Numbered from the stretch's first letter, positions 36,315-45,826 are shown. The stretch: 64,000 bases of DNA from Phycisphaerales bacterium (GCA_020852515.1 JADZAS010000013.1:1-64000); one strand, 5' to 3'. The notes: generated by a model from the letters alone, not told the origin. Numbers and translations are program-made.

Positions 36315-37478
36315 TTAGGCCGCCCCGCGCGGCTCGGCGTGCGCGGCCGGCTCAAGCGCTCCAGCAGGCGCCGCGGCCACGGGGGCTCGCGCGAGCATGG
36401 CGAGCACGAGCGCGACCGATGGCACGAGCGCGAGCCACTCCAGGCCGCCAACCAGAAAGCTCAGCGCCGCAAAGGGAGTGAGGACCGCCACGGCCAGTGC
36501 GAGGACGGCCTGGTGCGCCGCCGGCTGCCCGAGGCGGCGACGAACCATGACCAGCGCGACATATGCCGGGAAGATCAGGCCCGTGAAGAGGAACCACCAG
36601 CGGTAATCGACGATCGGCAGCATCGCCAGCAGCCATGAAATGCCGAGCACGGGCCCGGTCCACCGCCCCACTGCTTCGCCGGCGGACGTCGCCGCGCGAG
36701 CGTCGAGTTCCTTGAAATGCACCGTCATGGTGAACCACGACTGCACGAGGATGTGCACGATTACCGGCCAGCGGAAACCCGCAAGGCTGTAGTAGAAGGT
36801 GAACAGCAGCATCATGCTGAACACGACGCCGAAGAGCGCAAAGGTGGTCTTGCCGGGGCCGCGCCCTCCAACAGCCTTGAATGCACGGTGAAAGGTGAGA
36901 TCGAGATAGGGGCACAGGAGAAAGCCGATGACGAGCGCCGGCGCCAGAAACACGACGCCCGATTCGGGTCGCGCGGCCCAGACGGGTTCTCGCAGGCCAT
37001 AGGCGGCTCCCGCGCTGGTCATGAAGTACATCAGCGCCCACGACAGCACGTACACCCCCGCGGCGAGGCGCACGAGCGAGCGATCCGACAGCCGGCGCGT
37101 CAGCCACGCGGCTGCGACAACCGGCAGGGGCACAAGAGACGTCAGCAGCGCCGAAGCGTGCGGAAACTCGTAGCCCCACACCGCGGCGAGGAAGTAGACG
37201 TGAAACGCGATAGTGATGAGCGAGAACCAGAGCATCGCGCCGCGGTTGCCGGCGATCATCGCCCTGCTCCGCGCAGCCGTGCCGACGCCCAAACCGAAGA
37301 GCACCACGCCGGCGACATTGGGAATGGCGAACGCCACGACGCCCGGCCAGCGGTAATGATCGAGAAGCACCACCGGCAGGTACATGCCGATGCACCACGT
37401 CCACGAGCAGGCGAGGTAGACGGCCCAGCCGAGCAGGCGCAGGAAGTACTGCGGTTCGGCTTCGGGGATGGCGGTCAT
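36315..37478 (-). CDS. Hypothetical polytopic membrane protein
   Basis: A 387-residue protein with about eleven hydrophobic segments and few polar loops. Segments such as FAIPNVAGVVLFGLGVGTAAR and TTFALFGVVFSMMLLFTFYY suggest a transporter-like fold, but no named family is recognisable to me. Its start overlaps the stop of the DUF4442 gene (ATGA), and the next gene follows after 9 bases. The three form one operon. Confidence 0.7.
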   Translation of the reverse strand: MTAIPEAEPQYFLRLLGWAVYLACSWTWCIGMYLPVVLLDHYRWPGVVAFAIPNVAGVVLFGLGVGTAARSRAMIAGNRGAMLWFSLITIAFHVYFLAAVWGYEFPHASALLTSLVPLPVVAAAWLTRRLSDRSLVRLAAGVYVLSWALMYFMTSAGAAYGLREPVWAARPESGVVFLAPALVIGFLLCPYLDLTFHRAFKAVGGRGPGKTTFALFGVVFSMMLLFTFYYSLAGFRWPVIVHILVQSWFTMTVHFKELDARAATSAGEAVGRWTGPVLGISWLLAMLPIVDYRWWFLFTGLIFPAYVALVMVRRRLGQPAAHQAVLALAVAVLTPFAALSFLVGGLEWLALVPSVALVLAMLARAPVAAAPAGALEPAAHAEPRGAA

Positions 37479-38311
37479 CTGGACTTGCGGCGCCGGCGGC
37501 GCCGGCTCAGGCCGCGATTGCCTTCCGGGCCCTTGGGCGCGCAGTGGAAGGTCACCTCGCAGCGGCCGACGCGCGGGTGCTTCTTCCTGCCGCTGACCTG
37601 CTGGAGAATTTCGAGCGTGAGATCGATGTTGAACTCGACGCCGGCGTTGAGCAGGGCCTTGACGTCATGGCGCGGATCGACCTTGTAAATGGCCGGTCCA
37701 AGGCAGGGGCGCAGAAAGCGGTAACTGATGTTTTTGCAGACCACGGTCCATTTGCCGCCGAGTTCGCCGAAGAGATACATGCCCGCGGCGATTTCGGAAT
37801 TGGCCACCAGCGCCGCCCCCGCCATGGCGTCGTAGAAGTTGCGGTTGAAGCGGCGGAACGGCAGCACGTAGGTAAACGTGTGCGGGTCCAGCTTCTTCAT
37901 CGTCAGGCCGCTGTGAAACGCGATGGGCAGGTAGAGCCGCGAGGTGATCTTGCGGATGAACTTGTACCTGTGCGCGAGCCGTTCGACCCACGCTTCGAAC
38001 CGGGGCCAGCCGCGCAGTTCGGAGTCGCGCTTGCGAGCGACTTCGATATCGGCCGAACCCTCGCGCGGGGCGCCTTTGTCATCGGGCTGACCGCCGATCG
38101 CCACCACCTGCGGCGCCACTTCGATGTCGCTCAGTTCCGATTCGCACAGCTCGTACGATCCGAGTTCGTCGGCGCCGGATTCAACGCAGAATTCCGGATC
38201 GGGCGCCTCATCAATGGGCGTCGATTCGGCGGTTGCGGCCCCGCCGCGTGGCTGGGTCTCGTCGGCGAGTCGGGTTTCAATATCGGGCCGGTTCACGCAG
38301 GTCGCATCCAC
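37475..38311 (-). CDS. DUF4442 / hot-dog fold thioesterase-like protein
   Basis: A 278-residue protein whose residues about 115-235 look like a DUF4442 hot-dog domain, related to PaaI-type thioesterases: LYLPIAFHSGLTMKKLDP, VLPFRRFNRNFYDAMAGAALVA and AGMYLFGEL. The first 90 residues are acidic and low in complexity, and the C-terminus is a very basic RRRRRRKSR. GTG 38311 opens the frame but lacks a good ribosome site, so the true start may be internal. It heads the operon with two membrane proteins. Confidence 0.62.
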   Translation of the reverse strand: MDATCVNRPDIETRLADETQPRGGAATAESTPIDEAPDPEFCVESGADELGSYELCESELSDIEVAPQVVAIGGQPDDKGAPREGSADIEVARKRDSELRGWPRFEAWVERLAHRYKFIRKITSRLYLPIAFHSGLTMKKLDPHTFTYVLPFRRFNRNFYDAMAGAALVANSEIAAGMYLFGELGGKWTVVCKNISYRFLRPCLGPAIYKVDPRHDVKALLNAGVEFNIDLTLEILQQVSGRKKHPRVGRCEVTFHCAPKGPEGNRGLSRRRRRRKSR

Positions 38312-38541
38312 CGCCAGCAGCTGTCAAAGATCGGCGTCACAGTGGTCGGGCGAGCGCCGTGGGGCGCTGCTCGTGCGGCGTCGCAATCCCACCGGCCGCA
38401 CGGCGGGCCGGAGGACGCACTGGATTGTGCACCGCTCAATGGCAAAGGTTATTCGACTCGGACCCGGGCGGCCACAGCGCGGCGTGCAGAGAACACGTCC
38501 GGCCGACGCGGCCGGCCGACCCGGGCTGGAAAGGCCGATTC

Positions 38542-39144
38542 GTGCCGGCAGGCAGAGCAAATCCTCGACAGTCATCGACTGACCCCCGCTCGCGGCGGTC
38601 GAGGCGGCTGCGCTGGATCAGCCGCGCCCGAACGCTCGCCGTGCTCGCAGCGCTGGTCGCCCTGAGCGCCGCCGACCGGGCGGGCTGGCTGCTGGCCGAC
38701 CGGCCCGATGGCGAGTTGTACCACCTCATCTCCGCCCGCGTGCTCCGCGTCATCGACGGCGACACGATCGAAGTAGAGATCGCCGATCACATCTACCAAA
38801 CGGCGACGACGCGCGTCCGGCTGATCGGAGTGGACTGCCCCGAGACGGCGCATCCCTCGTTCTCCAACCAACCGGCTCAGCCGCTGGCGGAGGAAGCCGC
38901 GGCGCTGACGCGCGAACTGGTGGACGGCCGGGTCGTCCGACTCCGCCTCGAGCCGCAGGGCACGCGCGATCTCTACGGCCGGTTGCTGGCCCACGTCGAT
39001 CTCCCGGACGGCGCCAGCCTGGCCGAACGGCTGCTCGCGGAGGGTCTGGCGCGGCGCGAAGACCGATGGAACCACTCGATGCTCATGCGCTACCGCCAAC
39101 TCGAACTCGCCGCGAGGCGGGCACGGCGCGGCGTGTGGCAGTGA
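38542..39144 (+). CDS. Thermonuclease (staphylococcal nuclease-like) with N-terminal membrane anchor
   Basis: A protein of about 200 residues with an SNase domain that cleaves DNA and RNA. Active-site motifs are VLRVIDGDTIEVEI, VRLIGVDCPETAHP and TRDLYGRLLAHV, with the catalytic Arg, Asp and Glu positions visible. An Arg-rich N-terminus and a hydrophobic helix (TLAVLAALVALSA) suggest membrane attachment or export. There is no ATG; I take GTG 38542 with GGAAAGG upstream, while GTG 38641 is an alternative. It is divergent from the DUF4442 operon. Confidence 0.78.
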   Translation: MPAGRANPRQSSTDPRSRRSRRLRWISRARTLAVLAALVALSAADRAGWLLADRPDGELYHLISARVLRVIDGDTIEVEIADHIYQTATTRVRLIGVDCPETAHPSFSNQPAQPLAEEAAALTRELVDGRVVRLRLEPQGTRDLYGRLLAHVDLPDGASLAERLLAEGLARREDRWNHSMLMRYRQLELAARRARRGVWQ

Positions 39145-39175
39145 TCGCCTGCCCACGCGCCATGCGGCCGATACC

Positions 39176-40159
39176 ATGCCCGCTATGAAAGTGGACATGC
39201 TTGGAAGCCATCTCTCCGTCGCCGGCGGCTACGTGAACGCTCTCCTCGAAGCCGAACGCCTTGAGATGCAGACGGTGCAGATCTTCACCAAGAACCAGCG
39301 TCAGTGGAAGGCTAAACCGATCGAACCCGCCGCCGTGCGCGACTGGCTCACGGAGCTGCACCGGCTCAAGTGGACGCAAACGGTGAGCCACGCGAGTTAT
39401 CTCATCAATCTTGCCACGCCCGCCGACGAACACTTCCGCCAGTCCGTGGATTCGATGTCGGATGAAATGGAGCGCGCCGAGGCGCTGGAGGTGGCGTACG
39501 TGGTGGTGCACCCCGGCTCATCGCTGCAGTCGTCGCTCGATGACGGCCTGGCGCGGGTCGTCCGGGCGCTCGATGAGGTCACGCGGCGAACTCTGGGCTT
39601 CAAGTCGATCATCTGCCTCGAAACCACCGTCGGCGGCGGCAACCAGATCGGCGGCAAGTTCGAGCACCTCGCCGCGATCCGCCAGGCCGTCGCTCAGCCC
39701 GAGCGCATCGGCACGTGCTTTGACACCTGCCACGTGACGGCGGCGGGCTACGACATGTCCACGGCCAAAGCGGTGAAGGACGTGTTCAGCGAGTACGATC
39801 GCATCGTCGGGCTCGAGCACCTGCAGTGCTTTCACCTCAACGACTCGAAGTTCGGCTGCGGCAGCCACCGCGACCGGCACGAGCACATCGGCCTGGGCGA
39901 CGTGGGAGAGGCGTGTTTTGAGCACATCATGCGGTCGCGGGCCTTCGCCAAGCGGCCGAAGATCCTCGAAACCGAGAAGGCACTGACGGCCGACGGCACG
40001 CCGTGGGATACCATAAACCTCAGACGATTGAGGGCTCTTGCCGAAAAGGGAACGAGCGCTGCCCGCCGGCCGCGGCGGGGCGCCGCCCGGCCGAGTTCGA
40101 GTCCGGCACGATCAACACGCACGCCGTCGCAGCCTCGGCGATCACGGAAAGCCACATGA
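39176..40159 (+). CDS. nfo: Deoxyribonuclease IV (AP endonuclease)
   Basis: A 327-residue endonuclease IV that incises abasic sites during base-excision repair. The trinuclear zinc ligands are all visible in motif order: SHASYLINLA, VVHPGSS, ICLETTVG, CFDTCHVTAAGYD, FHLNDSKFGCGSHRDRHEHIG and ILETEK. The core ends near residue 285, as in E. coli; a further 40 residues are Arg/Ser/Pro-rich and unusual. ATG 39176 or ATG 39185 could start. The stop overlaps the next gene as ATGA. Confidence 0.95.
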   Translation: MPAMKVDMLGSHLSVAGGYVNALLEAERLEMQTVQIFTKNQRQWKAKPIEPAAVRDWLTELHRLKWTQTVSHASYLINLATPADEHFRQSVDSMSDEMERAEALEVAYVVVHPGSSLQSSLDDGLARVVRALDEVTRRTLGFKSIICLETTVGGGNQIGGKFEHLAAIRQAVAQPERIGTCFDTCHVTAAGYDMSTAKAVKDVFSEYDRIVGLEHLQCFHLNDSKFGCGSHRDRHEHIGLGDVGEACFEHIMRSRAFAKRPKILETEKALTADGTPWDTINLRRLRALAEKGTSAARRPRRGAARPSSSPARSTRTPSQPRRSRKAT

Positions 40160-41214
40160 TGCCCCACGCCAACGCCCTTCGCCGCCTATCAAACCGCTGG
40201 ACGTGGCCCGGCCGTGCTGCCGCCTGCCTGAGCCTGTGCGGGGCAGCCTGTCTGCTCATGTCGTGCGAACTGTTCGTGCAGCGTCCGCCATCGGCCGTTC
40301 CCAAGGGGCCCGTCACGCCCGTGGACATGGCTGCAGCGGACGACTACGTCGCCGAGGCGGAGGCGGCTCTGAACACCGGCGACAAGGACGCGGCCCTGGC
40401 GGCCTTTGCTGCGGCGATTGAAGAAAACCCGCGCATCGTCCGTGCCCACATGGGCATGGCGGAGATCTACAAGGAGCGCCAACAGTGGCCCGAGGCGGAG
40501 GTCGCTTCGCGCAAGTGGGTGGAACTCGAGCCGCGCAGTTATGATGCCCGTTACCTGCACGGATTTGTGCTGCACCAGTTGAACCGGCTGCTCGAAGCCA
40601 TCCGCGAGTACCGCCAGGCGCTGATCATCGAACCCAACAGCCACGAGGCGAATCTGAATATCGCCACGGCCTACCTGCAGTTGAGTCAGGCCGTGGAGGC
40701 CCTGCCGTTCGCCGAGCGGGCGGTGCAGGTGCAGCCCAACCACGGCCCGAGCCGGGCGAATCTCGGCGTCATCTACGCTGCCGTTGGCAATCACGCCAAG
40801 GCGGTCGAGAACTACCAGGCGGCGCTGGAACTGATGGAGCCCTCGCCCGAACTTATGCTCAACATGGTTGAGAGCCTGCGCAAACTGCAGCGCTATCCCG
40901 AAATGGTTAACACGCTCGAAGCGCTGATCCGCATGCAGCCTTCGGCCGACGCGTACGAGCGGCTCGGCTATGCGACGTTCAAGATGCGCGAATACGAGCG
41001 GAGCGAATCGTCGTACCGCTCAGCGCTGCAACTCGATAAGAATTACTACCCGGCGATGAACGGGCTGGCGGTGAACCTGCTCAACGATTACATCCGCTCG
41101 AACCGCACGGACAACGAAGCGCGACAGGAAGCGCTCGACCTGCTCCGCCGCAGCCTGCAACTCAACCAGGACCAGCCCAAGATCGTAGAGCTGCTCAGTC
41201 GCTACGGCCGGTGA
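40156..41214 (+). CDS. TPR-repeat lipoprotein
   Basis: A 352-residue lipoprotein (lipobox ACLLMSC near residue 30) with about seven TPR units, for example DKDAALAAFAAAIEENPRI, LLEAIREYRQALIIEPNSHE and YERSESSYRSALQLDKNYYP. It is probably an envelope scaffold. GGAAAG precedes ATG 40156, and the 4-base overlap with nfo implies coupling, an unexpected pairing of a repair enzyme with an envelope protein. The stop is 8 bases from the stop of queF. Confidence 0.85.
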   Translation: MMPHANALRRLSNRWTWPGRAAACLSLCGAACLLMSCELFVQRPPSAVPKGPVTPVDMAAADDYVAEAEAALNTGDKDAALAAFAAAIEENPRIVRAHMGMAEIYKERQQWPEAEVASRKWVELEPRSYDARYLHGFVLHQLNRLLEAIREYRQALIIEPNSHEANLNIATAYLQLSQAVEALPFAERAVQVQPNHGPSRANLGVIYAAVGNHAKAVENYQAALELMEPSPELMLNMVESLRKLQRYPEMVNTLEALIRMQPSADAYERLGYATFKMREYERSESSYRSALQLDKNYYPAMNGLAVNLLNDYIRSNRTDNEARQEALDLLRRSLQLNQDQPKIVELLSRYGR

Positions 41215-41222
41215 TGCCCTGC

Positions 41223-41597
41223 TCAGACAGAGCGCCAGTGCAGCGGCACGCCGCCGTGCTCGGCGCGAATGCGCGAGCGGATGCCGCCGCGCCCCTTCCA
41301 GTCGGTGATGACCTGCAGCCACGTCGGCTTCATCAGTTCGGCGAGATCATCGCGGATGCGGTTCGTCACCGCCTCGTAGTAGATGCCTTCATTGCGAAAG
41401 GACTGGTAGTAGAGCTTGAGGCTCTTGAGTTCGACGCACACGCCGCGCGGCGCCGGCTCGTAGCGCAGCGTAATCATGCCGAAATCCGGATGCCCCGTCT
41501 TCGGGCACACGCTCGTGAACTCCTCGCTCACGTGCTCAATGACAAACGGCGACTCCGTCGGCGCGGGAAAAGTCTCAAGAAGCGAGCGATCTGGCAT
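41223..41597 (-). CDS. queF: NADPH-dependent 7-cyano-7-deazaguanine reductase
   Basis: A 124-residue QueF of the short (unimodular, YkvM) type, which reduces preQ0 to preQ1 on the queuosine pathway. The catalytic Cys and Asp (FTSVCPKTGHPDFG) and the substrate-binding Glu region (SFRNEGIYYE) are present, with ELKSLKLYYQ as the QueF motif. ATG 41597 gives the family length; the longer reading to 41720 adds unrelated residues. No other queuosine gene is in the window. Confidence 0.95.
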   Translation of the reverse strand: MPDRSLLETFPAPTESPFVIEHVSEEFTSVCPKTGHPDFGMITLRYEPAPRGVCVELKSLKLYYQSFRNEGIYYEAVTNRIRDDLAELMKPTWLQVITDWKGRGGIRSRIRAEHGGVPLHWRSV

Positions 41598-41732
41598 GGG
41601 GGATGGTACCGATCCGCCTTCGCTCCGCCAGTCGGCCTTGGCCACGGTTGTCGGCCGGGCGCCGCGCTGGGGAATCGGCCTGAACGCTCGCCCGTCACCA
41701 CCCCACCGTCGTTGACCCATGCGCGCGACCGG

Positions 41733-42638
41733 TCACTCTCCCGCGTGTGGTTCGTCGCCGAGCACGCCAAGGCGCTTGTGCACGTAGCGGTACATCAACG
41801 CGGCCCATCTGGAGTAGAGCGCGAACGCCGGGTCGTCGCGGTTGAGCGTCATCTGCGGAATGCGGATGCGCTTTATTTCGATGGGCGCCTTCCAGAGCGT
41901 GAAGTAGGGATCGACCGTCACGCCGGGCGCCAGATGAATGAGCAGTTCGCACAGCCTCTCGGCGTTGACCATGTCTGACAATCCGCGCTGATCGCCGAGC
42001 ACCTGGAAGCCGAACTTATCGGCGTCGATCTGCAGGACGCGGCCGTCGCGCAGGTGCAGGTCGATCTTGTGGGTGACCCGCGTCTCCGTCTCCGCCGCCT
42101 GCGATAACGCTTCCTGACTGCGCATCCACGAGTAAATGCCTGCGGCCAAGCCATACGAGCCGAGCACCCCGTAGAGTCCGACGGTGGGCGTGCCGAAAAA
42201 CGACGGCTGAGGCTCGGCATCGCGCACTTTGACTTCGCTCGTGCGGCCGCGGATGATGACTTCGATCTCGGCGGGCTCGATCGACGTGGACTCGTGGCGC
42301 CACAACTCAAGCAGCAACCGGCCATCGCTCACGCGCATGTCGCGGATCTTGATCGTCGGCCCGAGCCACTCGATCTCGGCCAGTGTCGGCGCGAAGGCGA
42401 TGCCGCCGGTTTTTTCGATAGCCCGGGCAGCGCGCTGGGCCAGGTGATCTTCGAACATCGCCACGATCATCGGCGGGCGCGTTCCCAGGCGCACCTTCGT
42501 CGTCGCGAACTCCAGGCCGGTCGCGTCGGCGACAAGGCGGGCGTTGTCATCGCGGCTGGCGCCGTCGGGCCAGGCAATGACAGACAGCAGCGCGCCGCCG
42601 CCCGAGCCGCGACTGGATGGACCGCCGCCCGCGCTCAC
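41733..42638 (-). CDS. Hypothetical protein
   Basis: A 301-residue protein I do not recognise. It has one likely membrane segment (TVGLYGVLGSYGLAAGIY) near residue 150-170, with soluble domains on both sides. The first part (LLSVIAWPDGASRDDNARLVADATGL) looks like a small alpha/beta module. The start is GTG 42638, overlapping the stop of the zinc-ribbon gene (GTGA), so it is coupled to it. Confidence 0.65.
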   Translation of the reverse strand: MSAGGGPSSRGSGGGALLSVIAWPDGASRDDNARLVADATGLEFATTKVRLGTRPPMIVAMFEDHLAQRAARAIEKTGGIAFAPTLAEIEWLGPTIKIRDMRVSDGRLLLELWRHESTSIEPAEIEVIIRGRTSEVKVRDAEPQPSFFGTPTVGLYGVLGSYGLAAGIYSWMRSQEALSQAAETETRVTHKIDLHLRDGRVLQIDADKFGFQVLGDQRGLSDMVNAERLCELLIHLAPGVTVDPYFTLWKAPIEIKRIRIPQMTLNRDDPAFALYSRWAALMYRYVHKRLGVLGDEPHAGE

Positions 42639-43009
42639 GGCCGGGCTTTAGCGCGCCAGCGGCGAATGAGATCGCCGGGCGTGTGCTTCTTGAAATCGCG
42701 GAACTCGCCGGCGTCGAAGTAGGCGCCGCCGCACGTGCTGCACTGCTCGTACCAGATGTGCGGCTGGTCGTGATCGACCATGCGGATCATGTGTGCCCGG
42801 CAGCGCGGGCAGGTGATGTCGCCCGTGGCGTTGCCCGCGCGGCCGGCGGCGCGCTCACCGGTATCGATCGTCTCGCTGCCGCGCCGTTGTTTCAATTCCT
42901 CGTGCTCGCGCAAGTCAAACCACAGGCCGCCGCAGGACGTACAGCGATCGACTTCGATGTCTTCGAAGTTGACGGCTTCCATCGCGGCGTTGCATTTCGG
43001 ACAGTTCAT
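42635..43009 (-). CDS. TFIIB-type zinc-ribbon protein
   Basis: A 124-residue protein made of two zf-TFIIB zinc ribbons: MNCPKCNAAM with DRCTSCGGLWFD, and CPRCRAHMIR with YEQCSTCGGAYFD. The CGGxWFD end is the signature of this family of small bacterial zinc proteins, of unknown role. GGAGG lies five bases before ATG 43009. It is 39 bases downstream of the flotillin gene and may share its operon. Confidence 0.85.
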   Translation of the reverse strand: MNCPKCNAAMEAVNFEDIEVDRCTSCGGLWFDLREHEELKQRRGSETIDTGERAAGRAGNATGDITCPRCRAHMIRMVDHDQPHIWYEQCSTCGGAYFDAGEFRDFKKHTPGDLIRRWRAKARP

Positions 43010-43048
43010 GACAGCCTCCACTGGGGCTGGTTCGCGCACTGTAGCCGG

Positions 43049-44665
43049 TCAGCCCTTATCCGGCTCGGGGATGATCTCGCTGCGGCCGGCGTAGAACGGC
43101 CGCGCCGTGTCGCCGTTCTCGCGCACCTTGCCGAGCACGCTGGGCAGTTCGACGCCGGCCTGTCTGGCGAGTTCGTGCATCGCCGGCAGCGAACCGATGA
43201 GACTCGACAGGAAATCGGCCGTCGAGCCGTTCTGGCCGTGGCCGTTGCGGCCGCTGTCCCAGACGGTGATCTTGTCGATCTTGAGATTCTGAATGGCCTT
43301 GACCTGCTCGGCGACGATGGCGGGCAACTGCTCGATCATGAGCAATGTCGGCGCGACCTGCGGGTTCTCGGCGCACGCGGCGACGAGTTTGCGATAACCC
43401 TCGGCCTTTGCTTCGAGCACCTTCTGAATGCCCTCGGCCTCGGCCATATACTTGGCAAGGATCGCGTCCGCGTTGCCGCGCGCCTCGCGGCGCAACTTTT
43501 CGGCTTCGGCCTCGGCGGCGATCTCAATGCGCTTCTTTTCGATCTCCTGAGGCGCGAGTTCGACCTTAGCCAGGCGCGCCAGTTCCTGCTCGCGCTCGGC
43601 GATGAGCACCGCTTCGAGCGCCTTGGCCGCCGCGACTTCGGCGCGCCGCTTGGCTTCGGCCCGAATCTCGGCGAGCCGCGCGTTCGATTCGGCGATCTTT
43701 GCGTTTGCCGTATTCTCGCCGTCAACTGCCAGCGACTCGGCGTCGGCGACGCGGATGCGCTGCTCCTGCTCGGCCGTCTTGGTGGCGGCCACCGTTTCCG
43801 CCATGCGCTGGGCCGTGGCGATCTCCTGGTCGCGCTTCGACTCCACTTCGCCCGTCACCGACGCGGCTTCGAGTTTGGCCAGCGTCACGCGCTGACGCCG
43901 CTCGGCTTCCTTCTTGCCTTCCGCGGCCGAGGCGCTTTCGCGGGCCACGTTGACCATCTTCTCGCGCACCGCGATGGCTTCGCCCGTGGCGCCTTCGCGC
44001 TCCTGCTGCGCGACTTCGACCTTGGCGCGGTTCACGGCTTCGGCGGCGGCTCGCTTGCCGATGGCCTCGATGTAACCGCTCTCGTCGGTGATGTCGCGGA
44101 TATTCACGTTGATCAGTTCGAGGCCGATCTTGTTGATCTCCTGCTCAACGTTTTCGTTGATCAGGGCCATGAACTTCTCGCGGTCCTTGTTGATCTCTTC
44201 GATCGACAGCGTCGCGATGACGAGGCGCAACTGGCCGAGGATGATGTCCTGGGCCTGCTCCCGGATCTTGCGATCATCGAGCATGAGCAGACGCTCGGCG
44301 GCATTGTTCATCAGGACCGGATCAGTCGAGATGCCGACCGTAAACGTCGCGGGGACGTTCACGCGGATGTTGTTGTACGACAGCGCGCCTTCTAACGGGA
44401 TTTCGATGACCAGCGGCTCAAGGGAGAGATACGCGTAGTCCTGGGCAAGCGGCCAGACAAACGTGCCGCCACCGTGCAGACACTTGGCGGCCCGGCTGCC
44501 TCCGACCTTGCCGTAGACGACGAGAATGCGGTTGCTCGGACAGCGGCGGTACCTCGACGCGACAAACCACACCATGCCCAGAAAGACCACCGTTGCGGCG
44601 GCAGGAAAGCCGATGAGGAAGATCGGGTTGACCTGAGCAAGCGTCTCAAGTACGTCGTGTGCCAT
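43049..44665 (-). CDS. Flotillin-like SPFH domain protein
   Basis: A 538-residue membrane scaffold of the flotillin (FloT/YuaG) type, organising functional membrane microdomains. It has an N-terminal membrane helix (residues about 14-37, FLIGFPAAATVVFLGMVW), an SPFH/band-7 domain at about 40-220 (ILGQLRLVIATLSIEEINKDREKF) and a long Glu/Ala coiled coil with repeated AE pairs at about 230-450. It ends in a Pro-rich tail. An NfeD-type gene lies just upstream, the usual flotillin partner. GGGGG precedes ATG 44665. Confidence 0.93.
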   Translation of the reverse strand: MAHDVLETLAQVNPIFLIGFPAAATVVFLGMVWFVASRYRRCPSNRILVVYGKVGGSRAAKCLHGGGTFVWPLAQDYAYLSLEPLVIEIPLEGALSYNNIRVNVPATFTVGISTDPVLMNNAAERLLMLDDRKIREQAQDIILGQLRLVIATLSIEEINKDREKFMALINENVEQEINKIGLELINVNIRDITDESGYIEAIGKRAAAEAVNRAKVEVAQQEREGATGEAIAVREKMVNVARESASAAEGKKEAERRQRVTLAKLEAASVTGEVESKRDQEIATAQRMAETVAATKTAEQEQRIRVADAESLAVDGENTANAKIAESNARLAEIRAEAKRRAEVAAAKALEAVLIAEREQELARLAKVELAPQEIEKKRIEIAAEAEAEKLRREARGNADAILAKYMAEAEGIQKVLEAKAEGYRKLVAACAENPQVAPTLLMIEQLPAIVAEQVKAIQNLKIDKITVWDSGRNGHGQNGSTADFLSSLIGSLPAMHELARQAGVELPSVLGKVRENGDTARPFYAGRSEIIPEPDKG

Positions 44666-44721
44666 GTCGGCCCCCTTCTGATGACGAGCGCGTTGCCGTC
44701 AGTTTCCACTCCCGCGATGGA

Positions 44722-45342
44722 TCATGAATCGTCGCGTGCGATTGTCACGGTGTTGTCACGGTTGACCATCACCACTTTGACGCGCGTATTGCGCGGCAGT
44801 TCTTCGCCGCTGCTGACGGCGTTGAAGATGCGGGCGCGGTTGTTGACGACCAGGCGGACCTTGCCCTTGCCTTCGTTGCGCGCCGGCACGCCGACGTAGA
44901 CGGAACCGGTGCAGCCGACCGCGTCTTGAATGGCGATGTTGCCGCTCGCGTGCAGCAGGCCGATGGACTTGAAGATCATGGCGAGGATCCAGACGATGAG
45001 CGCGCCGCCGGCGACGGCCGCGAGCAGGCTCATCTCGACGTCCCAGCCCAGGCCGCGATACGCGCCCAGGCCGCCCCAGCCAAAGCCCATGATGAAGCCG
45101 GCGATGGACTGGATGGAGAGGACTTTGAAAGAATCGGTCGAGTCATCGTGGTGGTGGCTGGCGCCGTCGCCGGCATCGGCCCCGGCGCCGATGTCGTGCC
45201 CGCCCATGTCGTGCCCGCCGGCGTCGCCGTCGATGCCGGCCCCGGCGATCATCATGATGAAGCGGAGCAGAAAGAAGAACGACCCGGCGATCGCGGGGAT
45301 CGCAAAGAGCGGACCGTACTCGGTGGTCATCTGTTCAAACAC
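44722..45342 (-). CDS. NfeD / YuaF-like membrane protein, flotillin partner
   Basis: A 206-residue protein. An N-terminal membrane helix (LFAIPAIAGSFFFLLRFIMMI) is followed by a Gly/His/Asp-rich loop, two more helices (IAGFIMGFGWGGLGAY and LLAAVAGGALIVWILAM) and an OB-fold domain (GCTGSVYVGVPARNEGKGKV to NTVTIARD). This is the YuaF layout of the B. subtilis yuaFG operon. AAGGAGG fits GTG 45342 best; GTG 45345 and ATG 45330 are in frame. The flotillin gene follows after 56 bases. Confidence 0.88.
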   Translation of the reverse strand: MFEQMTTEYGPLFAIPAIAGSFFFLLRFIMMIAGAGIDGDAGGHDMGGHDIGAGADAGDGASHHHDDSTDSFKVLSIQSIAGFIMGFGWGGLGAYRGLGWDVEMSLLAAVAGGALIVWILAMIFKSIGLLHASGNIAIQDAVGCTGSVYVGVPARNEGKGKVRLVVNNRARIFNAVSSGEELPRNTRVKVVMVNRDNTVTIARDDS

Positions 45343-45416
45343 CACGCACCTCCTTCGCAGGCCGCCGCCGGCCCACCGGTGGACACTGCATTATGACCTG
45401 TTAATGGGAGGCGGAC

Positions 45417-45461
45417 CTGTCCCCATGCCGGAGAATCGGGACGAGTGAGGGGCGGGGACAG
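45417..45461. repeat. Possible REP-like inverted repeat
   Basis: CTGTCCCC and its complement GGGGACAG face each other 29 bases apart, in a 225-base gap between the NfeD-like gene and tRNA-Ser. Short GGGGACAG-type palindromes are common as REP elements in several phyla. Only this one copy pair was found in the window, so the call is tentative. Confidence 0.3.
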
Positions 45462-45570
45462 AACGCGGCGCAAGCCGGGGCAGAGGTTCTGCGCCGCCGC
45501 GGATTGGGGCACCCCGGTCAATTGACCCGCCCGGTCTGCGAGACGATAATCTCCGACGAAGTCTGTTGCC

Positions 45571-45662
<92 letters not shown>

Positions 45663-45826
45663 TTTTTTTCTGCGCCGGGTTTCCCGGGCGTGCTCGCACC
45701 GGCGGGAGACCGCGAGTGTGCGGACGCGCTCGATCGCCCTTCGAGGCCGAAGGCGCGGCACTCAAGAGAACCTGGACTTGCCCGCGTGTGCGCCGATGCC
45801 TGCCCTCGCGAGCATCACGATGTTCG

